Assembly (NCBI GenBank): GCA_017435525.1
Contig: JAFSEW010000058.1
Span: 1 to 64,000, forward strand
Length of the DNA: 64,000 nt
Direction: 5' to 3'
Origin: Oscillospiraceae bacterium
GTDB taxonomy: Bacteria > Bacillota > Clostridia > Oscillospirales > Oscillospiraceae
The notes below the pieces were generated by a model. The model worked only from the letters and a program-made list of their open reading frames with translations, did no database searches and was not told the DNA's origin. The translations under genes and the position numbers were made by a program. Of the stretch, positions 43,222 to 51,154 are shown in pieces. Position 1 is the first letter of the stretch, and each line of letters opens with the position of its first letter.

Positions 43222-44166
43222 TTACCGAAGTTTTGATTCTCTGATGAACTTTGTAACGACAATCACGGATACGATGATCGCAATAATTGCCAATCCGACA
43301 AGGATCGTTATCCACCATTGGAAAGCTGGTTCTTCTGTTAGTTTCGATTCTTCTCCTGCTTCGATAACCGGCTGCACGATCTCAAGAGAGAAAGAAATAT
43401 CCTGGGTATGCTCTTCTCCTACTTCATCGGTATAGGTAATGGTGTAAGTACCATATGTCATTCCGTAGTCTTCGGTATGGCCCTCCGTCATAGAAATCTG
43501 GCCAACGAATATGGAGAGCTGCCCCATACCTGTACCGCCGGGAGCAATGTCACCGAGAAACGCAGAAGCATTGGGGAACAAGCCTGCACCGGTCACAGAA
43601 ACCATCACATTTTTGAGTGTGGATCTACCGGTGTTGTAAACATTGGCAGGCAAGGTAAATGTTCCTCCCGCCGTGATCTTTTCCGGTACTGTCTTGGAAA
43701 TATCGTCATGCTGCATCTGGGCAGGCTGTGTTACCTCAATCAGGAATTGACGGGTAGAGGAATATACACTGCCGTAATGATCTATATAATCAAGTGTGAC
43801 ATAGAAAGAATGATAACCCGACACAACGTTCGGCGTTGTTTTCAGCTTGAAAGTCACTTCACTGCTTTCTCCGCCACTAATGTCTGCCAGATGAATTGCA
43901 TTGTTGGTTTCCACGGGGACGATACCGGGTGTAACACCATCCATCGATGTCCCACCAAAGGACAGTCGGACATTCCGTGCCCAGATGTTTCCGATGTTTT
44001 CAATGGTAACCTTCACTGAAAACTCCTCATTGCCGCTGACACTATTGGGAGTGATCACGCAGGCGCTGATAAACAGTTCCGGCACTTTGGCAGTTTCTGC
44101 TGCAAACACAGTTACCGGCATACAAAGCATAAGCAGTGCAAGTGTTAATATGAATAATCTCTTCAT
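43222..44166 (-). CDS. membrane-anchored exoprotein with CARDB-like domains
   Basis: 314 residues. A signal peptide (1-22) is followed by two Ig-like CARDB/COG1361-type domains. The first (about 28-140) has SVKVTIENIGN; the second (about 150-270) has the parallel TLPANVYNTGRSTLKNV. A C-terminal helix (about 282-305) with a basic tail anchors it to the membrane facing out. It starts 1 bp from the ABC ATPase stop, so it belongs to that operon and may be an extracellular substrate or peptide-binding part of the transporter. Confidence 0.8.
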   Translation of the reverse strand: MKRLFILTLALLMLCMPVTVFAAETAKVPELFISACVITPNSVSGNEEFSVKVTIENIGNIWARNVRLSFGGTSMDGVTPGIVPVETNNAIHLADISGGESSEVTFKLKTTPNVVSGYHSFYVTLDYIDHYGSVYSSTRQFLIEVTQPAQMQHDDISKTVPEKITAGGTFTLPANVYNTGRSTLKNVMVSVTGAGLFPNASAFLGDIAPGGTGMGQLSIFVGQISMTEGHTEDYGMTYGTYTITYTDEVGEEHTQDISFSLEIVQPVIEAGEESKLTEEPAFQWWITILVGLAIIAIIVSVIVVTKFIRESKLR

Positions 44167-44167
44167 T

Positions 44168-44827
44168 TTAACGATCCTCCCGAATCATTGTCATAATACC
44201 CGCATCCATCTCACACACCGTATCGCAGAGTTCATCAATATCTCCCTGGTTGTGACTGGCCAGCAGGATTGTTTTTCCTTCGTTTTTAAGTCCTTTTATG
44301 AGTTTTCGCATCTCGGCTACACCGTGCTTGTCCAGACCGTTCATAGGTTCATCCAGGATCAGAAGGGACGGGTTTTCCATGATCGCCTGGGCAATGCCCA
44401 ATCGTTGACGCATACCCAAGGAGTATTTTCCCACGGGAGTTTTGCTTTGCGGGTCTAATCCCACACGGCGAATCGAATCCGCAATGTCCGCAAGACCGAT
44501 CTTCTTATTGAGGGATGCCAGTATCTCCAGATTCTTCACGCCTGTGATATTGGGCAAGAATCCCGGTGTTTCGATAATGATGCCCAGATCAGATGGGAAG
44601 TCCACATCTTTGCCTACCCGCTTTCCGTTGACCAGAACCATTCCCTCGGTCGGCAGCAGGAATCCGCAGATGCACTTCATCAGCACGGTCTTACCGCTGC
44701 CGTTGTTACCTACGATGCCGTGGATTTTTCCTGCTTCGAAGTCACGGGATACGCTTTTCAGGACACGGACTTGACCGAAATCTTTACATACATTTCGAAC
44801 GCTGATAGCTATTTTTTCATTTCCCAT
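44168..44827 (-). CDS. ABC transporter ATP-binding protein
   Basis: 219 residues. Walker A is GNNGSGKT, the signature is YSLGMRQR, Walker B is LLILDEP, and the switch His is in ASHN. The length and MRQR-type signature fit ATPases of peptide-resistance and lantibiotic-immunity (LanF-like) or NatA-like exporters. It is 2 bp from the permease gene upstream and 1 bp from the CARDB gene downstream. Confidence 0.95.
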   Translation of the reverse strand: MGNEKIAISVRNVCKDFGQVRVLKSVSRDFEAGKIHGIVGNNGSGKTVLMKCICGFLLPTEGMVLVNGKRVGKDVDFPSDLGIIIETPGFLPNITGVKNLEILASLNKKIGLADIADSIRRVGLDPQSKTPVGKYSLGMRQRLGIAQAIMENPSLLILDEPMNGLDKHGVAEMRKLIKGLKNEGKTILLASHNQGDIDELCDTVCEMDAGIMTMIREDR

Positions 44828-44829
44828 GT

Positions 44830-45726
44830 TTAGCCCTCCGTTCCAACAAAATTAAAGTTATAGTTTCGGATCGCCCGAAGCGACAGGAAAAAGCACAGGA
44901 CGATGAGTGTTCCGAAGATCAGATAGGTATGCCACAACCGGGGTAAGGTGTCATAACCGAAGTTATGCATATGGTAGGTGGCATGGTTCAAAGGTGACAG
45001 CCAGCCCACAGCGACATTTGCTTTGTACATCAGATCTGCAGGAAGCCGAAAGATTGCCCAGATGGTTTCCGGGTTGAGAAGAAATCCGTACAGGCTGAAG
45101 ACGAACACTCCGATCACACCGCCAAGCTGTCCTTTTTTTAGATTGAATAACAGCATAATGAATACCATAAGCAGAGCGTATAGCAGCATCAATCGAAAGA
45201 TAGTGAACATGCAGGCATAAGGAGTAGTCATTTCCAGGGTCTTAACAAAAGCCGGTAGTGCCACGGACTGTCCGGCACCGGAATAACTGAGAATCGCTGC
45301 GGTTTCGCTCCACATATTTCCGCCAAAACTCTGTGTCATGCAGACAAGGGAGGTGGAAGCGAGAATGAAGCACAGATAGATAGAAGTTGCTGCAATAATG
45401 TATACAGCCTGTCCCGCTAACCATGTTTTGCGGTTTATACGCATGAGGTAGAACGGTGTTCCGCTGGATATGAAGGGCATATCCGCAAACAGCAGAAGGA
45501 GCAGCAGCGAAGAAAGCAGGATTGAATTTGCATCACCGAAAGTCCAAACAAAAGCTTCCACGATCTGCATTGTGGTTCCATATTCCCTGGCAAACTGAAC
45601 TGTTTTATCGGACAGTAGAAAGCAAAGAATAAATGCAAGACAGAATGTAATGATGATCCGTGGATTCTTGTGCCATTGTCTGAAATTGTAAGTAGTGACC
45701 GATAGGGTCTGTTTGATCCAATTCAT
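44830..45726 (-). CDS. ABC transporter permease (first of two, distal)
   Basis: 298 residues with six or seven hydrophobic segments starting about residue 20. No recognisable substrate motif. The start is the ATG at 45,726, preceded by GGAGG, which overlaps the other permease's stop codon by 4 bp. It pairs with that permease to form the membrane channel. Confidence 0.85.
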   Translation of the reverse strand: MNWIKQTLSVTTYNFRQWHKNPRIIITFCLAFILCFLLSDKTVQFAREYGTTMQIVEAFVWTFGDANSILLSSLLLLLLFADMPFISSGTPFYLMRINRKTWLAGQAVYIIAATSIYLCFILASTSLVCMTQSFGGNMWSETAAILSYSGAGQSVALPAFVKTLEMTTPYACMFTIFRLMLLYALLMVFIMLLFNLKKGQLGGVIGVFVFSLYGFLLNPETIWAIFRLPADLMYKANVAVGWLSPLNHATYHMHNFGYDTLPRLWHTYLIFGTLIVLCFFLSLRAIRNYNFNFVGTEG

Positions 45727-46487
45727 ATCTGCGATAACCTCCTTTGAGCTGCGATACCAAATGCCAAGCATACAATGGCAGTAAGCTCCAAAATCAGTAA
45801 TACGATACCGAAGTTGCCCCACATCCATTCCTGGGTTGGTGCCGTCCATTCCTTAGGGTAAAGGACATAGAGTGCATCAAAGTACCGTTCGTAGAGAATG
45901 ATCAGCACATAATAAAGAACAAAGGGTGATGCGTAGGCCATGTATTTACTGCTTGTCAGTGTTGCAAAGGTCAGGCCTACGCATGACCAGAAAGCACCGG
46001 AACAGAAAAAAAGCATCACATTCGCCATCAGTTCTGCAAAATATGAGGGAGCTTTTACATCCTTGTGGAGCGGTGCTTCCATTGGCAGGAAGACTAATGC
46101 TGAAATCACATAGGAAGCAAGGATACCCAGGGCCAACACCAAACCGCCAGAAACAGCACAGGCAACACATCTGCTTGTGAGATAGTTCAATCGGTTAGTA
46201 CGGGGTAAATATGCCTTTATATATCCGCTTTTTACATCATCCACGAAGGATGAAGTAAAAGGAAGCGCTGCGAGAATGGGCAGTGCAAGTGTCATGCCAT
46301 CCGAAACAAGAGCGTTTGCAATAAAGGTATCGTGGAAACCGATCATCAGCAGTTCGTCGGCACGGAATGCTTCTAATATCTGCTGGATAGAGGATGCGGC
46401 GATAATGGCAACCACTCCAATCAAGCTGACAAGAAAACTCTTACTGAACACAGCCTGCTTTACCGCTGAGACAATCGTTTTTATCAT
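45723..46487 (-). CDS. ABC transporter permease (second of two, proximal)
   Basis: 254 residues with six hydrophobic helices. The size and the duplicated permease arrangement match ABC-2-type LanE/LanG-like exporters. The ATG at 46,487 follows AAAGGAGGG. First gene of the four-gene ABC operon; its promoter carries the 11-bp-period repeats. Confidence 0.85.
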   Translation of the reverse strand: MIKTIVSAVKQAVFSKSFLVSLIGVVAIIAASSIQQILEAFRADELLMIGFHDTFIANALVSDGMTLALPILAALPFTSSFVDDVKSGYIKAYLPRTNRLNYLTSRCVACAVSGGLVLALGILASYVISALVFLPMEAPLHKDVKAPSYFAELMANVMLFFCSGAFWSCVGLTFATLTSSKYMAYASPFVLYYVLIILYERYFDALYVLYPKEWTAPTQEWMWGNFGIVLLILELTAIVCLAFGIAAQRRLSQI

Positions 46488-46527
46488 TTCGATACCCTCC
46501 TTTCCTTGGGTGTTCAAATCTATCAAT

Positions 46528-46583
46528 AGTGTAAAGGAACAGGTTAGAAAAGTCGTTACCGAACGATTATCGTTTTATTATCG
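46528..46583 (-). promoter_or_regulatory. response-regulator-type promoter of the ABC operon
   Basis: Written on the plus strand: TTACCG (46,556), TTATCG (46,567) and TTATCG (46,578), each 11 bp apart. On the transcribed minus strand the proximal repeat ends exactly 22 bp before the -10 TACACT (46,528-46,533). No recognisable -35; activator-dependent. Confidence 0.78.
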
Positions 46584-46608
46584 TTCGCTGATTTTTCTAT
46601 TTCTGGGT

Positions 46609-46645
46609 AAAAGAAAAGGCAGGCATGAAGATCATGCCTGCCAGA
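46609..46645 (-). terminator. terminator of the DUF6034-like gene
   Basis: GGCAGGCATGA pairs with TCATGCCTGCC, followed on the minus strand by TTTTCTTTT. Confidence 0.88.
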
Positions 46646-46656
46646 AAATATGAAAA

Positions 46657-48231
46657 TTAGTATCCCTTGGACAAATCGATAATGCTGCCATCGACTGCGT
46701 TGATCGTCAGAAGGCAAGTATTCAGATCAGAAATGGGAGTTTCGGTCTCACTTCCATCCTTGGTAGAATACCATGCATTACCGTAGAAGCTCCATACAGG
46801 AACCAGAAGGCCATCCTTGACGCTGTTCTGCTCACGAACACGGCGCAGTTCAAGACGGATCTCATTAACAGTAAAGCCGTATTCAGCTACCTCACTGTCA
46901 CCATAGGGAAGTTTGCTGTTCATTTCATTGGGGGTAAATACAATGGGTCCCATCTTCTTGAAGATGTCCATTACATCACTGAAAGGCATCAGATTGGAGT
47001 TTTCAACCAGAATATGCGTTACCTCAATGGGAGAGGTCCACTGAACACTCTGGATACCATCATCGGTGATGAAAATGGTCAACTGCTCATAAGGCCAACT
47101 GGTGGAATAGTAATCTTCCAGTGCGCCATAGCTGACACCGCTATCGGAAGCACAGGTAACTCCCTTTACCATTCGCAGACACTCAAGGGTATAGCCATAG
47201 TTGCAGTTCTCTAAAGTTCTGGTCTCCTGTGCGAGGAAATGGGGATTGTAGTCACAATTCAGATAGATTCTGTATACGCCCATGCCTGTACCAGCCAGCA
47301 GATCTTCGGCCATAGCTCTGGCTTCAGCAGGGGTGCAGGAGAGCCGTCCGTATGCTTCCTTGGGAGCTACACTTTCATCCTCGATCAGCTGGAGAGGCAG
47401 AGCACCCCAAACACCACTGGTCTGCATATAGGCATAGACATCGTAGTACATAGTTGCCAGAGAACCGGCTGCCACACCGGACCAACCGCCGCCCTCGTAT
47501 TCGTAGATAACGGGTTTTTCCAGACCGTTACTGTTACGGATAACGAAATACTTTTCATCGTTGAAAGCTTCAATACCCTCGTAGAAACCTACAACTTTTT
47601 GCCGGGGATCGATGACCGGAATGCTGTAAAAGCTGCCATCGTTCTGCATGGGGGTTATGGAATCGGGAGCGGTTTCGTATTGCTTTTTCAGATTTTCGTT
47701 CATCTGATCGTACATCGCCTGCGCCTGGGGGTCATCCTTGTACTCAGGCTTGTTCCGCTCCTGCTCATTTTCCAGGATTTTTCGTTCAATCTCACTCTTG
47801 GTCAACCGTCTGGATTGATCCATCAGGACTTCACCGCTGCAGAGCCTATTAAAAAACGCAATGGACAGTTCTTCGGGAAAGTCCACTGCCCTGACACGCA
47901 GGACAGGAACTGCATTTGCATTGGGAAGCACAACATTTGCATCCACTCTGACATTCAGACGTCCGTTCAAAGCCAGCTCGTTATATTCAACCCGTTCCGG
48001 CGCCCCGGTCATTTCCCAAAGAGCGGTGTTATCCGTGCTGGCGGGAGCCATGTCGATCATATTCTGACCACCAAATAGCTGACTGCTGGAATTCTGTTTA
48101 TTACCGCCTTGTGCCTTGTCAAGGAAAGACTCTTGATCCTTTTGAACAACAATAGCCTTATCCGGGGTCTTTTGGCAGCCAGACATAAGAATAAGAACTG
48201 CCGCAAGGCATAAGCAAATTAGTTTTTTCAT
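46657..48231 (-). CDS. DUF6034-like lipoprotein
   Basis: 524 residues. Lipobox LMSGC with Cys at about residue 18, then a large extracellular domain. The resemblance to DUF6034 family lipoproteins of gut Firmicutes rests on the N-terminus (CQKTPDKAIVVQKD) and overall layout. It has no enzyme motif. It is encoded between the ABC operon and the kinase, with its own repeat-bearing promoter and own terminator. It is a candidate surface sensor or immunity protein. GAGGTGA precedes the ATG at 48,231. Confidence 0.75.
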   Translation of the reverse strand: MKKLICLCLAAVLILMSGCQKTPDKAIVVQKDQESFLDKAQGGNKQNSSSQLFGGQNMIDMAPASTDNTALWEMTGAPERVEYNELALNGRLNVRVDANVVLPNANAVPVLRVRAVDFPEELSIAFFNRLCSGEVLMDQSRRLTKSEIERKILENEQERNKPEYKDDPQAQAMYDQMNENLKKQYETAPDSITPMQNDGSFYSIPVIDPRQKVVGFYEGIEAFNDEKYFVIRNSNGLEKPVIYEYEGGGWSGVAAGSLATMYYDVYAYMQTSGVWGALPLQLIEDESVAPKEAYGRLSCTPAEARAMAEDLLAGTGMGVYRIYLNCDYNPHFLAQETRTLENCNYGYTLECLRMVKGVTCASDSGVSYGALEDYYSTSWPYEQLTIFITDDGIQSVQWTSPIEVTHILVENSNLMPFSDVMDIFKKMGPIVFTPNEMNSKLPYGDSEVAEYGFTVNEIRLELRRVREQNSVKDGLLVPVWSFYGNAWYSTKDGSETETPISDLNTCLLTINAVDGSIIDLSKGY

Positions 48232-48261
48232 ATTAGTCACCTCGTTATTTATGGTGATTTC

Positions 48262-48317
48262 ATTATAGATATCCCGCACAGGAAAGTCGTTACCGGATGA
48301 TTACCATATTATTACGG
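48262..48317 (-). promoter_or_regulatory. response-regulator-type promoter of the DUF6034-like gene
   Basis: Plus-strand TTACCG (48,290), TTACCA (48,301) and TTACGG (48,312), 11 bp apart. The -10 on the minus strand is TATAAT (48,262-48,267), again 22 bp from the proximal repeat. The distal repeat overlaps the kinase stop codon. Confidence 0.82.
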
Positions 48318-49676
48318 TTTGAACGCAATCCGAAAAGTAGTACCGACATCCAAAGTGCTTTCAATGGTCAAATTGGCATCGTGGGCACAGATAATCTCTT
48401 TGACCAGTGCAAGGCCTAAGCCATTACCACCCATTTTCTTACTGCGGGATTTATCCACCACATAAAACGGCTCCATGATTCGATCAATTTCGCTCTGCGG
48501 GACACCTGTGCCACAATCGGATACCTCGATTACATTGTCATAGGCACGCATGGTAACAGTCTGTCCTGGTGCGGATGCCTTGGAAGCATTGTCCACCAGA
48601 TTGATAAGCACAGACTGCATCAGATCTGCGTCCATGTTCAGGACATCGGTTTTACAGTCGGTGACCAGACAGATTCCCCTCTGTCGGAGTGTTTCTGCTG
48701 TACTTTCCTCAACACTGGAAAACAGCCGATAAACAGATGCCTTCTTAATCTCTATATCCTGCTTTAAGGTTATAAGTTTTAGCAGCTTCTGGATCATCCG
48801 CTCCAGCCATTTGCATTGACGCTGGATGTAGAACAGTGCGGTCTGGGTTTCATCTTCGCTCAAGTTGGCATTTTGCAGAGTATCGGCATTAAGAATAATC
48901 GTGGTCAGCGGTGTTTTGAATTCATGGGTTACTCCACCGATGAAAAGCCGCTGCCGCTCTGCTGTTTTGGTAAGTTCATCAATATGATTCTCCACCGCTT
49001 CTACCATACAGTTAAAGTCTGCAGCCAACGATCCGATTTCGTCATGGGAAAGAACTTCTATCCGTTCATCATAGTTTCCAGCAGCAATACGTCCGGCTGC
49101 GGATTTCAGTTTTGTCAGTGGCTTCAAGGAACGGCGAACCAGAAGGCCGGTAACCATAAAACCAACTAGAATACCAATGATGCCAATCAGAATAAACCGC
49201 CAAATCATTCGTGTTACGTTTCCGTATACTTCTGTGATATCCTCTACCACATAGACAGTATATATTTCATTCTTTATGCCTACATTGCCTCCGGTGATTA
49301 AGTAATTCCGTCCAGAGAACTTTTCTTCAAATTGCTGGATTTCGTAACTGTTAATGGGATATGCCCCAAGGTTCAGCTCCGTAAAAGAATATAGGGCTTT
49401 GTTTTCTTTCAGAAGCGAACATGAGGAATCCGCAAAGCGGGAGAAGCAGTATTTAACCAGAGAGTATTCCACTGTCTCGGAATCTTTGCCTTCCAAGTAA
49501 TAATTGGCCATGGTAGAAAAGGATGCGGTTAAGCTGCGCTGTTTATCGGAGGATTGTTGATATGTAAGATCCATAATGCTTTGCTTTGCATCAAGAAGCA
49601 GCAAGCCGCCCATGAGAAGCACAATGACTACCAGAACAGCACTGCAGATAAGAGAAATCTTCTGCTGTAATTTCAT
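48312..49676 (-). CDS. sensor histidine kinase
   Basis: 454 residues. TM1 is at about 7-29, an extracellular sensor of about 125 residues follows, TM2 is at about 160-182, then a HAMP domain. The H-box is GGVTHEFKTPLT, the N-box LVDNASKAS, and the G boxes are SDCGTG and GNGLGLALV. A classic membrane kinase. Its start overlaps the regulator stop by 4 bp, so they are coupled. Confidence 0.95.
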   Translation of the reverse strand: MKLQQKISLICSAVLVVIVLLMGGLLLLDAKQSIMDLTYQQSSDKQRSLTASFSTMANYYLEGKDSETVEYSLVKYCFSRFADSSCSLLKENKALYSFTELNLGAYPINSYEIQQFEEKFSGRNYLITGGNVGIKNEIYTVYVVEDITEVYGNVTRMIWRFILIGIIGILVGFMVTGLLVRRSLKPLTKLKSAAGRIAAGNYDERIEVLSHDEIGSLAADFNCMVEAVENHIDELTKTAERQRLFIGGVTHEFKTPLTTIILNADTLQNANLSEDETQTALFYIQRQCKWLERMIQKLLKLITLKQDIEIKKASVYRLFSSVEESTAETLRQRGICLVTDCKTDVLNMDADLMQSVLINLVDNASKASAPGQTVTMRAYDNVIEVSDCGTGVPQSEIDRIMEPFYVVDKSRSKKMGGNGLGLALVKEIICAHDANLTIESTLDVGTTFRIAFKP

Positions 49677-50344
49677 TGTTTCGGTTCCTCCAATCGGTAA
49701 CCGACCTTGGAGATGGTTCGGATCATATCTCCAAGCCCCAGCTTCTTTCGGATGTTTGCGATTCGCACATCCACAGTGCGGAGATCACCAAAATAATCCT
49801 CACCCCATATCTCATTAAGAATATGATCCCGGGATACAGTGCGGTTTTTATTTTTGATAAGTACAGTCAATACATCGAACTCTAACGGAGGAAGCTCGAC
49901 GGGCTTATCGTCTTTGGTTACAATGCGATTCTCCACATCCACTTTGATATTCCCAAAATGGTAGGTCTGATTCAGACGTCCGGTTCGTTTCAGTACCTTC
50001 TCAATGCGAACCAATAATGTCACTACTTCAAAAGGCTTTACTATGTAATCTTCTGCTCCGTCCCGCAGGCCCCTCACTTCGGATTCGCTATCCGTCTTGG
50101 CGGTCATATAAATAACGGGGATTTTGTACTTCTCCATATATGAGAACAGTTCAAAACCATCCATTCCAGGTAGCATAATATCCAGCAGTGCCAGATCATA
50201 GGCATGGTCTTTCTCAAGGGATGCAGCGGCTTCGCTGCCGCTATCAAACACAGTGCAGTCGTAGCCAACAAATCGAAGATTAAGTGCCACGGTATCGGAT
50301 ATTCCGTGGTCATCCTCCACAATCAGTATTCGGTTGGAAGCCAT
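49673..50344 (-). CDS. OmpR/PhoB family response regulator
   Basis: 223 residues. The receiver domain has the acidic pocket VEDD, the phosphoacceptor Asp in LLDIMLPG and the Lys in VKPFE. The C-terminal winged helix (about 130-220) has the LRTVDVRIANIRKKL recognition helix. GAGG lies 7 bp before the ATG at 50,344. It heads the operon with the kinase, and its own promoter bears the same repeats, so it autoregulates. Confidence 0.95.
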   Translation of the reverse strand: MASNRILIVEDDHGISDTVALNLRFVGYDCTVFDSGSEAAASLEKDHAYDLALLDIMLPGMDGFELFSYMEKYKIPVIYMTAKTDSESEVRGLRDGAEDYIVKPFEVVTLLVRIEKVLKRTGRLNQTYHFGNIKVDVENRIVTKDDKPVELPPLEFDVLTVLIKNKNRTVSRDHILNEIWGEDYFGDLRTVDVRIANIRKKLGLGDMIRTISKVGYRLEEPKQ

Positions 50345-50383
50345 ATATCTATACCTCATTTCGTAGTTTTTGGTATTCTAATT

Positions 50384-50428
50384 ATTTTACCATCCGTAGC
50401 GAGGGAATAGGTTACCGAAATATTACCG
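50384..50428 (-). promoter_or_regulatory. autoregulatory promoter of the two-component genes
   Basis: Plus-strand TTACCG at 50,412 and again at 50,423, 11 bp apart. The -10 on the minus strand is TAAAAT (50,384-50,389), 22 bp from the proximal repeat, as in the two other promoters. Confidence 0.78.
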
Positions 50429-50815
50429 TTTTCATCTGTGAATAAATGGTTCTTCTCTGACAGTACTGGTCGCGTAGATTCAAATAGCAACAGCATACTA
50501 TACCTATCCCCTACTTTTCTTCAACCCAAATTATATTGCGCTTCGAAAAAAGGAGCAAGGTCTATTCTATGAACAGATTGTAGACAATCAAACAAATTGA
50601 AAAAACATTTTCTCCGAATAGTCTCAATTTCATTTTTCTTTTCTAAATTAGGTAGCCAAAATATATACTTCTTCATTACTTAAGTAAAGAGAAAAGATAC
50701 GGTAGCAAGCACAGCAAGTGTAGCCACACTTGCGATTTTTTATATTTTCAGGTCCCTTCCCCGAAAATCCAAAAATACTTGTTGGGATATCCCAAACCCT
50801 TATGAGAAAACGGAG
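50429..50815. other. 387-bp AT-rich intergenic region before mobC
   Basis: No gene seen. AT-rich with a T-tract-rich 50,580-50,700. It holds the candidate oriT stem described separately. Typical nic regions lie just before mobC. Confidence 0.45.
50714..50733 (+). other. candidate oriT-associated inverted repeat
   Basis: GCAAGTGT AGCC ACACTTGC, a perfect 8-bp stem with a 4-nt loop, about 80 bp before mobC and followed by a T run. It could mark oriT or be a terminator; position favours oriT. Confidence 0.4.
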
Positions 50816-51154
50816 GTGTCTGCCACGGCAAACCGGAAGCGGCCAATCGTTCTACGCTGCCCTGTTACAGCAGAAGAACGAAAACTCATTGAACAGAAGA
50901 TGGCCCAGCTCCCAACGCAGAGGATCGGTGCCTACCTTCGGAAGATGGCGATTGACGGATACATCATAAACATGGACACCACAGATATCAAAGCGTTCAC
51001 CGCTGAGCTGGGTGCCATTGGCCGGAATATCAATCAGATCGCCAAGAGGATTAACGCCGGAGGTCCTGTCTATCAAGCGGATCTCCAGGAGATCCGGGAA
51101 AGGCTGGACGAGATTTGGCAATTACAAAGACGCATCCTATCAAATCAACCCTAA
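50816..51154 (+). CDS. mobC: MobC-type relaxosome protein
   Basis: 112 residues in the annotated frame. The body is typical MobC: RPIVLRCPVTAEERKLIE, AQLPTQRIGAYLRKMAIDG, and a helical IGRNINQIAKRIN. It loads the relaxase at oriT. The start is uncertain: GTG at 50,816 overlaps GGAGG, while the best-spaced codon after it is ACG at 50,828, which would give an N-terminus like ANRKRP. Overlaps the relaxase gene by 40 bp. Confidence 0.85.
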   Translation: MSATANRKRPIVLRCPVTAEERKLIEQKMAQLPTQRIGAYLRKMAIDGYIINMDTTDIKAFTAELGAIGRNINQIAKRINAGGPVYQADLQEIRERLDEIWQLQRRILSNQP

